A stretch of 64,000 nt of DNA from CAYFMP01 sp964344215 (GCA_964344215.1 CAYFMP010000004.1:36174-100173); one strand, 5' to 3'. Shown: positions 52,361-61,196, counted from the stretch's first letter. A program made the numbers and translations. The notes: a model not told the origin generated them from the sequence alone.

Positions 52361-52837
52361 CTATTCGGCCTCGAAGACGCCGGACTTACCGCCTGCCTTA
52401 TGGACCAGACGAATATCGGCGAGCTTCATGCCGCGATCGACCGCCTTGCACATGTCGTAGACGGTCAGCGCGGCGACGGCGACGGCGGTCAGGGCCTCCA
52501 TCTCGACGCCGGTCCGGCCGGTCAGCTTGCACGTCGCGGTGATGTCGACGGCGTTGCGCTCGGTGTCGCACGTCAAATCGACCGTCACCGAACTCAACTC
52601 CAAAGGATGGCACAGCGGAATGAGGTCGGGCGTCTTCTTGGCGCCCATGATCCCGGCCAACTGCGCGACCGAGAGCACGTCACCTTTCTTGACGCCGCCT
52701 TCGGCGATCATGGCCATGGTCTCGGGCTGCACCAGCACGCTTCCCTTCGCCGTCGCCGTGCGCTCGGTGGCTTCCTTATCGCCGACGTCGACCATAACCG
52801 CGTTGCCCTCGGCGTCGAGATGGGTGAACTCAGCCAT
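52361..52837 (-). CDS. moaC: Cyclic pyranopterin monophosphate synthase MoaC
   Basis: MoaC closes the pyranopterin ring from 3',8-cyclo-GTP, the early step of molybdenum cofactor synthesis. The 158 residues include LAGIMGAKKTPDLIPLCHPL, with the catalytic KKTPDLIPLCHPL core, and GVEMEALTAVAVAALTVYDM, then a C-terminal RLVHKAGGKSG. The start overlaps the trpC end by eight bases. MoaA, which makes its substrate, is not in this window. Confidence 0.97.
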   Translation of the reverse strand: MAEFTHLDAEGNAVMVDVGDKEATERTATAKGSVLVQPETMAMIAEGGVKKGDVLSVAQLAGIMGAKKTPDLIPLCHPLELSSVTVDLTCDTERNAVDITATCKLTGRTGVEMEALTAVAVAALTVYDMCKAVDRGMKLADIRLVHKAGGKSGVFEAE

Positions 52838-53651
52838 GCGCCGCTCCAGCCGTCGTCACCGGAGCGGACAATAGGGCACGGGTGGCGGCCTCGACGTCCG
52901 GCTGGCGCATCAGCGATTCGCCGATCAGAAAACAGTTTGCCCCGGCCGCGGCCATGCGGGCGAGATCGGCCGGCGTAAACAGGCCGCTCTCGCTGACGGC
53001 CAGACGGTCGGCGGGAACGCCGCCGATCAGTTCTTCGGTCATGGCGATGTTCACTTCGAGGGTCTTGAGGTTGCGGTTGTTGATGCCGATCAGACCGCTT
53101 TCGAGCTTCAGCGCGCGGTCCAGTTCATGGCCGTCGTGCACCTCGAGGAGAACGTCCATGCCGAACTCGAGGGCCGTCCGCTCCAATTCGGCCGCCTGCG
53201 CATCGTCCAGCGCCGCCATGATCAGCAGCACGCAATCGGCGCCAAGCGCCCGGCTCTCGACGATCTGATAGGGATCGAGCATGAAGTCCTTGCGCAGCAC
53301 CGGCAGATCGACGGCGGCGCGAGCTTGCGCGAGATAGGCGTCGTCGCCCTGGAAATAGGGAATGTCGGTCAGCACCGACAGACACGCCGCGCCGCCGCGG
53401 GCATAGGCGGCGGCCAGGGCGACCGGATCGAAGTCTTCGCGTATCAAGCCCTTCGAGGGCGACGCCTTCTTGATCTCGGCGATCAGGCCGTAGCCGCCGG
53501 CTTCGACGGCGTCGACCAGCGACCCTTGAAAGGGACGGGGAGGAGAGGCGGTCTTGGTCCGGGATTCGATCACCGACAGCGGCGCTGCGGCCTTGGCCCG
53601 TTCGATATGGAGGCGCTTGTCGGCGCAGACGGTGGCGAGGACGTCGCTCAT
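52830..53651 (-). CDS. trpC: Indole-3-glycerol phosphate synthase
   Basis: TrpC converts the anthranilate-deoxyribulose phosphate to indole-3-glycerol phosphate in tryptophan synthesis. The 273-residue TIM barrel has GLIAEIKKASPSKGLIREDF, the catalytic lysine region LRKDFMLDPYQIVE, and IGINNRNLKTLEVN and SESGLFTPADLARM. It is monofunctional, without a fused TrpF. It follows trpD by 13 bases and overlaps moaC, linking the trp and molybdopterin genes in one transcript. Confidence 0.97.
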   Translation of the reverse strand: MSDVLATVCADKRLHIERAKAAAPLSVIESRTKTASPPRPFQGSLVDAVEAGGYGLIAEIKKASPSKGLIREDFDPVALAAAYARGGAACLSVLTDIPYFQGDDAYLAQARAAVDLPVLRKDFMLDPYQIVESRALGADCVLLIMAALDDAQAAELERTALEFGMDVLLEVHDGHELDRALKLESGLIGINNRNLKTLEVNIAMTEELIGGVPADRLAVSESGLFTPADLARMAAAGANCFLIGESLMRQPDVEAATRALLSAPVTTAGAAHG

Positions 53652-53664
53652 GATTCCTCCGGAC

Positions 53665-54681
53665 TCATGAGTTGGTGATTTCGACCAGCTTGTCCAAGGC
53701 GGCCCGCGCCTTGCCGTCGTCGACGGCGGCGGCGGCCTTGGCGACGCCGTTCTTGAGGTCGCCGGCCTGGCCGGCGACGATCAGGCTGGCGGCGGCGTTG
53801 AGCAGAACGACGTCGCGGAAAGGCCCGTCCTTGCCGTCGAGGAGTTTGCGAATGGCTTCTGCATTGTCGGCCGGATCGCCGCCCTTGAGGTCGTCGGCCG
53901 AGGCCTCAGACAGGCCGGCGTCGCTCGGGCCGACCTCGAAGGTCGAAACGTCGCCGGCCTTCAGTTCGGCGACGAAGGTCGGGCCGGTCGTCGTCAGCTC
54001 GTCGAGCCCGTCCGATCCGTGCACCACCCAGGCCGCCTCGCAGCCCAGATTACCGAGCACGCGGGCCATCGGCTCGGCCCATTTCCTGTCGAAGACGCCG
54101 GTGAACTGGCGCTTGACACCGGCCGGGTTGGAAAGGGGGCCCAGGATATTGAAGATGGTCCGAATACCCAAGGCGGCGCGGACCGGGCCGACGAATCGCA
54201 TGGCGCTGTGGTGACGCGGCGCCATCAGGAAGCCGATGCCGGCCTCGCGTATGGATTTTTCGACCAGGGCCATGTCGGCATCGAGGTTGACGCCGAGCGC
54301 GGCCAGCACGTCGGCGGCGCCCGATTTCGACGACACCGCCTTGTTGCCGTGCTTGGCGACGGGGACGCCGCAGCCGGCGACGACGAGGGCGGCGCCGGTC
54401 GAGATGTTGTAAGTGCCCGACGCGTCGCCGCCGGTGCCGACGACGTCGATGGCGCCGTCCGGTGCCTCGACCGTGAGGGCCTTGGCGCGCATCGTCTTGA
54501 CGGCGCCGGTGATCTCGTCGACCGTTTCTCCGCGCACCCGGAGCGCCATCAGGAAGGCGCCGATCTGCGGTTCGGTGGCGTTGCCGGACATGATGACGCC
54601 GAAGGCGGCCTCGGCCTCTTCGACGGACAGGCTCTCGCCGTCGGCCACCTTGGCCAGGGTCGGTTTGAGATCGTCGCTCAT
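53665..54681 (-). CDS. trpD: Anthranilate phosphoribosyltransferase
   Basis: TrpD transfers phosphoribose from PRPP to anthranilate. The 338-residue protein contains the PRPP loop VVGTGGDASGTYNIST, KHGNKAVSSKSGAADVLAAL, and the anthranilate region FLMAPRHHSAMRFVGPVR and FNILGPLSNPAG. The ATG complementary to 54679-54681 overlaps the trpG stop (ATGA); a much longer frame upstream of it lies over trpG and is not used. The length is normal for the family. Confidence 0.97.
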   Translation of the reverse strand: MSDDLKPTLAKVADGESLSVEEAEAAFGVIMSGNATEPQIGAFLMALRVRGETVDEITGAVKTMRAKALTVEAPDGAIDVVGTGGDASGTYNISTGAALVVAGCGVPVAKHGNKAVSSKSGAADVLAALGVNLDADMALVEKSIREAGIGFLMAPRHHSAMRFVGPVRAALGIRTIFNILGPLSNPAGVKRQFTGVFDRKWAEPMARVLGNLGCEAAWVVHGSDGLDELTTTGPTFVAELKAGDVSTFEVGPSDAGLSEASADDLKGGDPADNAEAIRKLLDGKDGPFRDVVLLNAAASLIVAGQAGDLKNGVAKAAAAVDDGKARAALDKLVEITNS

Positions 54682-55262
54682 GCTGCCTGCCTCCCGTGGG
54701 AAATCTCCAGGAAATTCTGTATCAGACGGTGGCCGTGTTCCGACGCGATGCTCTCCGGGTGGAACTGGACGCCGTGGACCGGCCATTGTTTGTGCGACAA
54801 GCCCTGGATCACCCCGTCGTCGCTCGTCGCCGTCACTTCGAGGCAGTCGGGAACGCTGTCGGGGTCGATGGTCAACGAGTGATAACGCGTCGCCTGGAAC
54901 GGACTCGGGATGCCCTCGAACAGGCCTGTCTCCGTATGGGTGATCGAGCTGACCTTGCCGTGCATGGGCCGCGGCGCCAGCACCACACGGCCGCCGAAGG
55001 TCTGACCGATGCACTGGTGGCCCAGGCAAACGCCGAGGATCGGCACGCCGCCGCCCGCTTTCTCGACCAACTCGAGGCAGATGCCGGCCTTGTCCGGATC
55101 GCACGGTCCCGGCGAAATGACGATACCTTCGGCACCCAGCGACAATGCCTTGTCGGCGGTGAGAGCGTCGTTGCGCCGTACCTCGACCTCGGCGCCAAGC
55201 TCGCCCAGGTAATGACGCAGGTTGTAGGTAAAGCTATCGTAGTTGTCGATCAGCAGAAACAT
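54678..55262 (-). CDS. trpG: Anthranilate synthase glutamine amidotransferase subunit
   Basis: TrpG supplies ammonia from glutamine to TrpE. The 194-residue class I amidotransferase has the oxyanion region SPGPCDP, the nucleophile in GVCLGHQCIGQ, and the His-Glu pair in HGVQFHPESIASEHG. It may serve folate synthesis too, as PabA. Its partner trpE lies about 6 kb upstream on the same strand, an unusual separation. A promoter with -35 TTGACG at 55346-55351 may drive trpG-trpD-trpC-moaC-moeA on its own. Confidence 0.97.
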   Translation of the reverse strand: MFLLIDNYDSFTYNLRHYLGELGAEVEVRRNDALTADKALSLGAEGIVISPGPCDPDKAGICLELVEKAGGGVPILGVCLGHQCIGQTFGGRVVLAPRPMHGKVSSITHTETGLFEGIPSPFQATRYHSLTIDPDSVPDCLEVTATSDDGVIQGLSHKQWPVHGVQFHPESIASEHGHRLIQNFLEISHGRQAA

Positions 55263-55345
55263 GAAGACGGTCTATGACGATGTGCCCAACAACCGGCGGC
55301 TCCCGGCCCGCCGATCGGCGCCACAATGAAGGGCCGGGCTGTCAG

Positions 55346-55406
55346 CGTCAAGCCACCACGGCGTGGCGGTCCCGGCTTGACGTTGGGGCGGCATCGGTCT
55401 ATATAA
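55346..55406. promoter_or_regulatory. Mirror-image divergent promoter region trpG/copA
   Basis: CGTCAAGCC (55346-55354) and GGCTTGACG (55374-55382) are a perfect nine-base inverted repeat, and each arm contains a TTGACG -35 box pointing outward. For copA, TATATAA at 55400-55406 follows after 17 bases. For trpG, CATTGT (complement of 55323-55328) follows after 17 bases. An inner CCAC/GTGG pair makes the whole region foldable. The promoter calls are inferred from consensus. Confidence 0.55.
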
Positions 55407-55428
55407 ACCTTCCAGTTAACTGTAAGGT
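55407..55428 (+). promoter_or_regulatory. MerR/CueR-type operator dyad upstream of copA
   Basis: A 22-base dyad runs from ACCTT to AAGGT with CAGTTAACTG in the middle and one mismatched pair. This is the form of operators bound by CueR and other MerR-family regulators. It sits 15 bases before the copA ATG, and the CueR-like gene follows copA. The spacing to recognisable -10 and -35 boxes is not the usual one. Confidence 0.75.
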
Positions 55429-55443
55429 TTGACGAGCCCCGCC

Positions 55444-57897
55444 ATGACCGTTCCCGTACCCGCCGAAACCGAGACACGGCACGCCTTTCACGCCGCCAGC
55501 CTAGCGGTCGAGGGCATGACCTGCGCCAATTGCGCGGCCCGTATCGAGAAGGTGCTTACCAAGCTACCCGGCGTCAGCCAGGCCAGCGTCAATTTCGCCT
55601 CGGAGCGAGCCGAGGTGACATTCGACGCCGATGCCCTCAGCGTTCCGGAGATCGCAGGCGCCATCGCCAAGGCCGGCTTCTCGGTGCCGCCGGAGACCTT
55701 CGAGTTGGCCATCGAGGGGATGACTTGCGCGTCGTGCTCGGGTCGGGTCGAAAAAGCGCTTGGCGATGTGCCGGGTCTGCAATCGGCACTCGTCAACCTG
55801 GCCGACGAACACGCCATCGTCACGGCCGCGGCCGGCGTCGTCGGCGCCGCCGACCTCATCGAGGCGGTCAGGAAGGCGGGATACGACGCCCGAGTGATCG
55901 AAAGCGGCGCCGACGCCGAAGCCGAGGAAGAAGCGCTGAAGACGCGCAGCGCCAAGGACCTGACGGCGTTCGCCGTCGCCGCCGTTCTGACCTTGCCGCT
56001 TGTCGGGCAGATGGTCTGGGAACTGCTTGGTGTCGACTGGATGATTCCGGCCTACTGGCAACTGGCCCTGGCGACGCCGGTCCAGTTCTGGGCCGGGGCG
56101 CGTTTCTACAGGGCGGCCTGGGGAGCGCTTAGGGCCGGCACCGGCAACATGGACCTGCTGGTGGCGCTTGGCACCTCGGCCGCCTACGGGTTGAGCCTGC
56201 TCAACACCGTCGCGCCGGAAATCGGCGGCGGTGACCTCTACTACGAGGCCGCGGCCGCCGTCATTACCCTCATCCTGCTCGGCAAGTGGCTGGAAAGTCG
56301 CGCCAAGCGCGGCACCACCCAGGCCATCCGGGCGCTCATGGACCTGCGCCCGGAAACGGCGCGCATCGTCCGCGACGGCGGCGAGATCGAGGTGCCGGCC
56401 GCCCAGGTCCGTTCCGGCGACATCGTCGTCGTCCGACCCGGCGAACGGATGCCGGTCGACGGTGTCATCGAGGACGGCGTCACCCAGATGGACGAATCGC
56501 TGATCACCGGCGAAAGCATGCCGGTGGCGAAGCAGCCGGGCGACGCGGTCACCGGCGGCGCCATCAACGGCGAGGGGATGATCCACGTCCGTGCGACCAC
56601 GGTCGGCGCCGAATCGGTACTGTCCAGGATCATCAAACTGGTACAGGGCGCCCAGGCCAGCAAGGCGCCGGTGCAGCGCCTGGTCGATCGCATCGCCGCC
56701 GTCTTCGTACCGATCGTCGTTGCCATCGCCGCTCTCACCGTTGCCGGCTGGCTGCTGGCCGGAGCCGAGCCGTCGGTCGCCGTCATCAACGCCGTCGCCG
56801 TCCTCGTCATCGCCTGTCCGTGCGCGCTCGGGCTGGCGACGCCGACCGCCATCATGGTCGGTACCGGTACCGCCGCCCGCCACGGCATCCTGATCAAGGA
56901 CGCCGACGCCCTCGAGCGCGCGCACAGGATCACCACCGTGGTGCTCGACAAGACCGGCACCCTGACCGAGGGGCGGCCGGCCGTCGCCGAAATCGTTGCG
57001 CTCGACGTCGACGACGACGGCCTCGTCCGCCTTGCCGCCTCGGCCCAGCAGGGCAGCGAACACCCGCTGGCCCATGCGCTGCTCGAACACGCCTCCGACC
57101 GAGGCGTCTCCCTGCCAGCGGTCGCCGATTTCAAGAGCCGACCGGGCATGGGCCTGGAGGCTGGCGTCGAGGACGTGCATCTGGTCATCGGCAACCGCCG
57201 GCTGATGGACGAGGCGGGCATCGAAATCGACGCGCTGGAGGGCCGCGCCGGCGGGCTCGAGGATGAGGGCCGCACCGTCATGTGGATCGCCGCCGGGGCT
57301 CCCGAGAACCGCCTGCTCGGCATCGTTGCCGTCGGCGACCCGGTCAAGGCCGGCGCTCTGGAGGCGGTGGCGGGCCTGCACCGCGACCGCATCGAAGCGG
57401 TGATGCTGACCGGCGACAACGGGCGCACCGCCGCCCACGTCGCCGACCAGCTCGCGATCGACCGGGTGGTCGCCGACGTGCTGCCCGAGCACAAGGCCGA
57501 CGAGGTCGAGCGCCTGAAGGCCGAGGGCGGGACCGTCGCCATGGTCGGCGACGGCATCAACGACGCCCCCGCGCTGGCCGCCGCCGATATCGGTTTCGCC
57601 ATGGGCACCGGCACCGACGTCGCCATGCACACGGCCGGCGTCACCCTGATGCGCGGCCACCCGGGGCTGATCTCGGATGCCATCGGCGTGTCGCGGGCGA
57701 CCTATAGGAAGATCCAGCAGAACCTGTTCTGGGCCTTCATCTACAACCTGATCGCCCTGCCGCTGGCGGCGTTCGGTTATTTGAGCCCGGTCATCGCCGG
57801 CGCCGCCATGGCCATGAGCAGCGTCTCGGTCGTCACCAACTCCTTGCTGCTGAAGCGTTGGCGGCCGGCCGCCGCAACCGAGAGGGAGAGATCATGA
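55444..57897 (+). CDS. copA: Copper-translocating P1B-type ATPase
   Basis: CopA pumps Cu(I) out of the cytoplasm. The 817-residue protein has two N-terminal heavy-metal domains with GMTCANC (Cys27, Cys30) and GMTCASC, then eight membrane helices. The metal site is CPC at residues 458-460 (VIACPCALGLATP), the phosphorylated residue is Asp502 in DKTGTLTEG, and the HP motif is SEHPLAHALL. The hinge is VGDGINDAPALA. The ATG at 55444 is preferred to a TTG five codons upstream that lies in the promoter. The stop overlaps cueR (ATGA), so pump and sensor are coexpressed. Confidence 0.96.
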   Translation: MTVPVPAETETRHAFHAASLAVEGMTCANCAARIEKVLTKLPGVSQASVNFASERAEVTFDADALSVPEIAGAIAKAGFSVPPETFELAIEGMTCASCSGRVEKALGDVPGLQSALVNLADEHAIVTAAAGVVGAADLIEAVRKAGYDARVIESGADAEAEEEALKTRSAKDLTAFAVAAVLTLPLVGQMVWELLGVDWMIPAYWQLALATPVQFWAGARFYRAAWGALRAGTGNMDLLVALGTSAAYGLSLLNTVAPEIGGGDLYYEAAAAVITLILLGKWLESRAKRGTTQAIRALMDLRPETARIVRDGGEIEVPAAQVRSGDIVVVRPGERMPVDGVIEDGVTQMDESLITGESMPVAKQPGDAVTGGAINGEGMIHVRATTVGAESVLSRIIKLVQGAQASKAPVQRLVDRIAAVFVPIVVAIAALTVAGWLLAGAEPSVAVINAVAVLVIACPCALGLATPTAIMVGTGTAARHGILIKDADALERAHRITTVVLDKTGTLTEGRPAVAEIVALDVDDDGLVRLAASAQQGSEHPLAHALLEHASDRGVSLPAVADFKSRPGMGLEAGVEDVHLVIGNRRLMDEAGIEIDALEGRAGGLEDEGRTVMWIAAGAPENRLLGIVAVGDPVKAGALEAVAGLHRDRIEAVMLTGDNGRTAAHVADQLAIDRVVADVLPEHKADEVERLKAEGGTVAMVGDGINDAPALAAADIGFAMGTGTDVAMHTAGVTLMRGHPGLISDAIGVSRATYRKIQQNLFWAFIYNLIALPLAAFGYLSPVIAGAAMAMSSVSVVTNSLLLKRWRPAAATERERS

Positions 57898-58286
57898 ACA
57901 TCGGACAGGTGGCGCGCCGCACCGGCCTGCCGGCCAAGACCATCCGCTATTACGAGAGCGTCGGGCTGATCGACGAGCCGAACCGGGCGGACAACGGCTA
58001 CCGGCGTTACGCCGAGGCGCACGTCGATACGCTGGCCTTCGTGCACCGCGCCCGCGACCTGGGCTTCTCGATCGACGAGATCCGCGACCTGCTGGCGCTG
58101 TGGCGCGACAAGGGCCGGGCCAGCGCCGACGTCAAGCGCATCGCGCTGAAGCAGATCGACGACATCGGCCGCCGCATCGACAAGCTCGAATCGATCCGCC
58201 GCACGCTGGTTCACCTGACCGAGCGCTGCCACGGCGACGACCGCCCCGACTGCCCGATCCTCGACGATCTGGCGGGTAAGCTTTAG
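57894..58286 (+). CDS. cueR: Cu(I)-responsive MerR-family regulator CueR
   Basis: CueR senses Cu(I) and activates the copA promoter. The 130-residue protein starts MNIGQVARRTGLPAKTIRYY, the MerR helix-turn-helix, followed by the second wing (NGYRRYAEAHVDTLAFV) and a dimerisation helix. The copper loop near the C-terminus has two cysteines separated by seven residues (CHGDDRPDC), the CueR spacing, and thus distinguishes it from zinc or mercury sensors. It overlaps copA by four bases. The stop overlaps the end of the convergent TauE gene. Confidence 0.95.
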   Translation: MNIGQVARRTGLPAKTIRYYESVGLIDEPNRADNGYRRYAEAHVDTLAFVHRARDLGFSIDEIRDLLALWRDKGRASADVKRIALKQIDDIGRRIDKLESIRRTLVHLTERCHGDDRPDCPILDDLAGKL

Positions 58287-59044
58287 ATCGAGCCGCGCAG
58301 CGCGTTGGCGGCGATGTAGGCGCCGAGCATCAGGAGGGCTACGAAGAAGGCGCGCCGGAACGTTTCCTCCGACATCGCTCTCCTGAAGCGCTGGCCGGCG
58401 ACCATGCCGAGGACGGCGGGAACCAGGGCGGCGCCGGAAAGCGCGCCGAGTTCGGCGCTCAGCAGTTGGTTGCCGTGCAGGGCGAGGCCGAGCGCCACGG
58501 TCGAGACGGTGAACAGCATCCCCATCGCCTGAACCAGCATGTCGCGCTCGAGCCCGATGGCCTGCAGAAAGAGGACGCCGGGTACCACGAACGATCCGGT
58601 CATGCCGGTCAGCACGCCGTTGACGGTGCCGAGCAGCGGCCCGGCCCAGACCTCCTGGCGCCGCGTCAGGGCGATGTGGTAGCCGACCAGGCTGACCGTC
58701 GAGTAGACGATCAAGAGCGCGCCCAAGAGGGCCGACAACAGGGCGAGATCGACCCGCGTCAGGGCGATCGCGCCGAGCCACACCGTCGCCGTCGCCGTCG
58801 CCAGAAACGGCCACAACCGCCGCAGCACGACCCCGGCGTGACCGCCGACGGCGGCCTGCCAGACGTTGGTGACGAACGACGGCACCAGAAGCAGGCTCAT
58901 CGCTTCGGGCAGGCCGAGGATTATCGTCAGCAACGCCAGGCTGACCGTCGGCAGGCCGAGGCCGATGACGCCCTTGACGGCGCCGGCCAGCAGAAAGGTG
59001 GCGGCGACGGTGAGGATGGTGAAGACGTCGAACATCGGAGGCAA
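58283..59044 (-). CDS. TauE/SafE family sulfite exporter-like permease
   Basis: This is a 253-residue membrane protein with about eight hydrophobic segments. The N-terminal motif GAVKGVIGLGLPTVSLALLT and the mid motif GPLLGTVNGVLTGMTGSFVV, followed by PGVLFLQAI, are the two internal repeats of the TauE/SafE (DUF81) family. Members export sulfite, sulfoacetate or other organic anions; the substrate here is unknown. It converges on cueR with a four-base overlap and may come from the same insertion between trpE and trpG. Confidence 0.88.
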   Translation of the reverse strand: MPPMFDVFTILTVAATFLLAGAVKGVIGLGLPTVSLALLTIILGLPEAMSLLLVPSFVTNVWQAAVGGHAGVVLRRLWPFLATATATVWLGAIALTRVDLALLSALLGALLIVYSTVSLVGYHIALTRRQEVWAGPLLGTVNGVLTGMTGSFVVPGVLFLQAIGLERDMLVQAMGMLFTVSTVALGLALHGNQLLSAELGALSGAALVPAVLGMVAGQRFRRAMSEETFRRAFFVALLMLGAYIAANALRGSI

Positions 59045-59166
59045 TCTATCACCGGCCGGCGGCGGTCGGATAGCCGCCAGAAAGCGCCCGTTCGGAATTA
59101 TTTCGGCAATCGACGGACGATGGAGGGATCAGGTGGCGGTACCGAAGGTGGCGCGGCCGGCACCCT

Positions 59167-59667
59167 CTACGATACGAGGGGGCTCAAAGTCCGTCGGCGT
59201 TCGAAGCCGGTGTGGCCGAGGCCGCGGCGGCGGCGGTCGGGTCCGAAGAAGTGGCCGACCCGGATGAACGGCCGTTCGTTCTCGACGACGGCGACGATCC
59301 TGGAATAGATCAGCCGCGCCGATACCGGCTTGGCCAGGAACTCGGTCATGCCCATGTCGCGGGCCTCGCAGACATGATGAAACTCGGTGTTGGCGGTGCA
59401 CACGATGACCGGGACGTAGGGATTGGGCGAATCAGCATCGCGCCGCAACCGCCTCAGGAACGCCATGCCGTCGAGGCCGTGCGTCCAGTCGCTCATGACG
59501 AGGTCGGGATTGGACTGCGCGAAAATCTCGAACGCCTTTTTGGGGTCCGCCGTGCTATGCACCGTCGGCACGCCGAACTCGCGAAAGACATCGGTCAGCA
59601 ACTTCCGGATAAGCAGATGCTTCTCAAGGACCAGGATGGTCAAACCCGAGATGTCGTAGGCCTTCAT
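59167..59667 (-). CDS. Single-domain response regulator with modified acidic pocket
   Basis: This is a 166-residue protein consisting of one receiver domain plus a basic tail. The phosphoacceptor is Asp60 (VMSDWTHGLDGM), the Thr switch is in VCTANTEF, and the Lys is in FLAKPVS. The usual acidic pair after the first strand is Glu15-Lys16 (LVLEKHLLIRK), so one acid is replaced by lysine and Mg2+ binding may be changed. The tail has FFGPDRRRRGLG, a motif seen at the end of several alphaproteobacterial receiver proteins. The start complementary to 59665-59667 has GGGAGGTGG upstream. There is no output domain, so it probably acts by protein contact. Confidence 0.85.
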   Translation of the reverse strand: MKAYDISGLTILVLEKHLLIRKLLTDVFREFGVPTVHSTADPKKAFEIFAQSNPDLVMSDWTHGLDGMAFLRRLRRDADSPNPYVPVIVCTANTEFHHVCEARDMGMTEFLAKPVSARLIYSRIVAVVENERPFIRVGHFFGPDRRRRGLGHTGFERRRTLSPLVS

Positions 59668-59755
59668 GCAGCCACCTCCCGGCTCCGATTCGCCGGAGCC
59701 GTCCGTTTGTTTGTTCGGGGCCTTTTCCAGCCAAGTCATATTTTAACATGTGAAT

Positions 59756-59782
59756 CTGACGATTTGCTGACATCAAGCTGAC
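59756..59782. promoter_or_regulatory. Three CTGAC direct repeats with 11-base period
   Basis: CTGAC occurs at 59756-59760, 59767-59771 and 59778-59782, exactly 11 bases apart, in the divergent region between the receiver-domain gene and the deacetylase gene. One helical turn between direct repeats is the pattern of OmpR/PhoB-family sites (PhoB boxes use CTGTCA at 11-base spacing). The binding protein is not known. Confidence 0.5.
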
Positions 59783-59921
59783 AACGAAGGTCGGGCACGG
59801 CAGGGCGGGACGGAACCGATTGACGGAAATGCGAGGCTGGGTTAGGCCTCTGCGGAGAGCGCCGGCCCGCGGGCGGGATCGGCCCCGGCGGCGAGCCGAG
59901 AGTGCGCGGAGGAACCCGAAT

Positions 59922-61167
59922 TTGGCGAAGAAGCCGGCCGACAAGCGGCAAACGCTGGTTTTCCGTCCCAACCCGGTCCGCCAGGCCATATTGGCGGTGC
60001 TGGCGCTGGTCGGCATCGGCATCGGCTACGGGCTCGGATATCTCTTCAAGAAGGAAAGCCCACCACCGCCCGCCGCCGACCCGCCGGCCGGCGTTCGCCC
60101 CGCCGCACCCGAAACCACNNNNNNNNNNGCCGCGGCCGACGCAAACCGTCGCCGAAGCGCCACGGGAAACGGTTCGCCCGATTCTGCCGCAGATCGACAC
60201 CGCGACGCCGACCGGCAAGGTGCGGGCCTACGAGGAAGCCCTGCCGGCGGAAGTCACCGCGACCAAGGTCGAGCCGCCGCCGGCCGCTCCGCCGGCGCCG
60301 GTTCCGTCCGTCTCGCCCGAACCCGGTGCCGCCCCGGGGCCGACGGTGCCACCGAGTGCGGCCGAACCGTGGGCGAACAGCGCGCCTCCGGCGGTAGAAG
60401 CCTTCCGCAACCGGCCGGTTCCGTTGACGGAGGTGGCCGCCGCCGCGCCGTTGTGGCGTCGCAACGCCGTCGCCCTCGCCCTCGACGAAAGGCCGCGCAT
60501 CGCCATCGTCATCGACGACCTCGGCGTCGATAAGGCGCGCTCACGCCGCGCCGTCCAACTGCCGTCGCCGCTAACGCTCTCATACCTGACCTATGCCGCC
60601 GACCTCGGGGAGCAGACGGAGGCCGCCCGCGCCGCCGGCCACGAACTGCTCATGCACGTCCCGATGGAGCCGTCGAGCCTCGACGTCGACCCCGGCCCCA
60701 ACGTGCTGCTTTCCGGCATTCCCGAAGCGGAACTGCTGAGCAGCCTCAAATGGAACTTGCAGCAGTTCGACGGCTTCGTCGGCGTCAACAACCACATGGG
60801 CAGCCGCTTCACGGCCGATGCGGCCGGCATGGCGGTGGTCATGCGGGAGCTGAAGCGGCGCGGCCTGATGTTCCTCGATTCGGTGACCGCCAACCGCTCG
60901 GTGGGGCGCGCCGCGGCGAGGCGGGCCGGGGTCGCCTTCGCCGCCCGCCACGTCTTTCTCGATCACCTCGACGACAAGGGGGAGATCGAACGCCGCTTGG
61001 GCGAGGTCGAGAAGCTGGCCCGCGCGCAAGGGTTCGCCATCGCCATCGGCCACCCGCGCGACGCCACGCTCGAAGCGCTCGGCACTTGGCTTGCCGGCAT
61101 CGAGGAACGCGGCTTCCAGCTGGTGCCGCTGTCGGCCGTCGTCCGCGTGCCGGAAGGCGAGGGGTGA
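59922..61167 (+). CDS. Divergent polysaccharide deacetylase (YibQ/DUF610 type), with an assembly gap
   Basis: The N-terminus, in frame with TTG 59922, reads KKPADKRQTLVFRPNPVRQA followed by a membrane helix (ILAVLALVGIGIGYGLGYLF) and a proline-rich linker. GGAGGAA lies seven bases before the TTG. After ten N (60119-60128) the protein continues in another frame with a long Pro/Ala linker. The NodB-like domain (about 60490-61150) then has RIAIVIDDLGVDK, HELLMHVPMEP, GVNNHMGSRFTAD, DSVT and AIGHPRDATLEAL. It is a membrane-anchored periplasmic protein of the YibQ family, whose role in the cell envelope is unclear. The true gap cannot be ten bases (modulo three) if the gene is intact. Confidence 0.82.
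60119..60128. other. Assembly gap (10 N) inside the YibQ-type gene
   Basis: Ten undetermined bases lie within the low-complexity proline-alanine linker. The coding frame before the gap (codons starting at positions divisible by three) and after it (one base later) differ, so the gap length is only a placeholder. Confidence 0.98.
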
Positions 61168-61196
61168 GGCGGAGCATCGTCCGCCTGGAGAACTCC

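Noticed and set aside
55564..57660. Roughly 700-codon frame opposite copA
   Set aside because: It mirrors the codon bias of copA, is rich in Gly, Asp and Arg, and matches no family.
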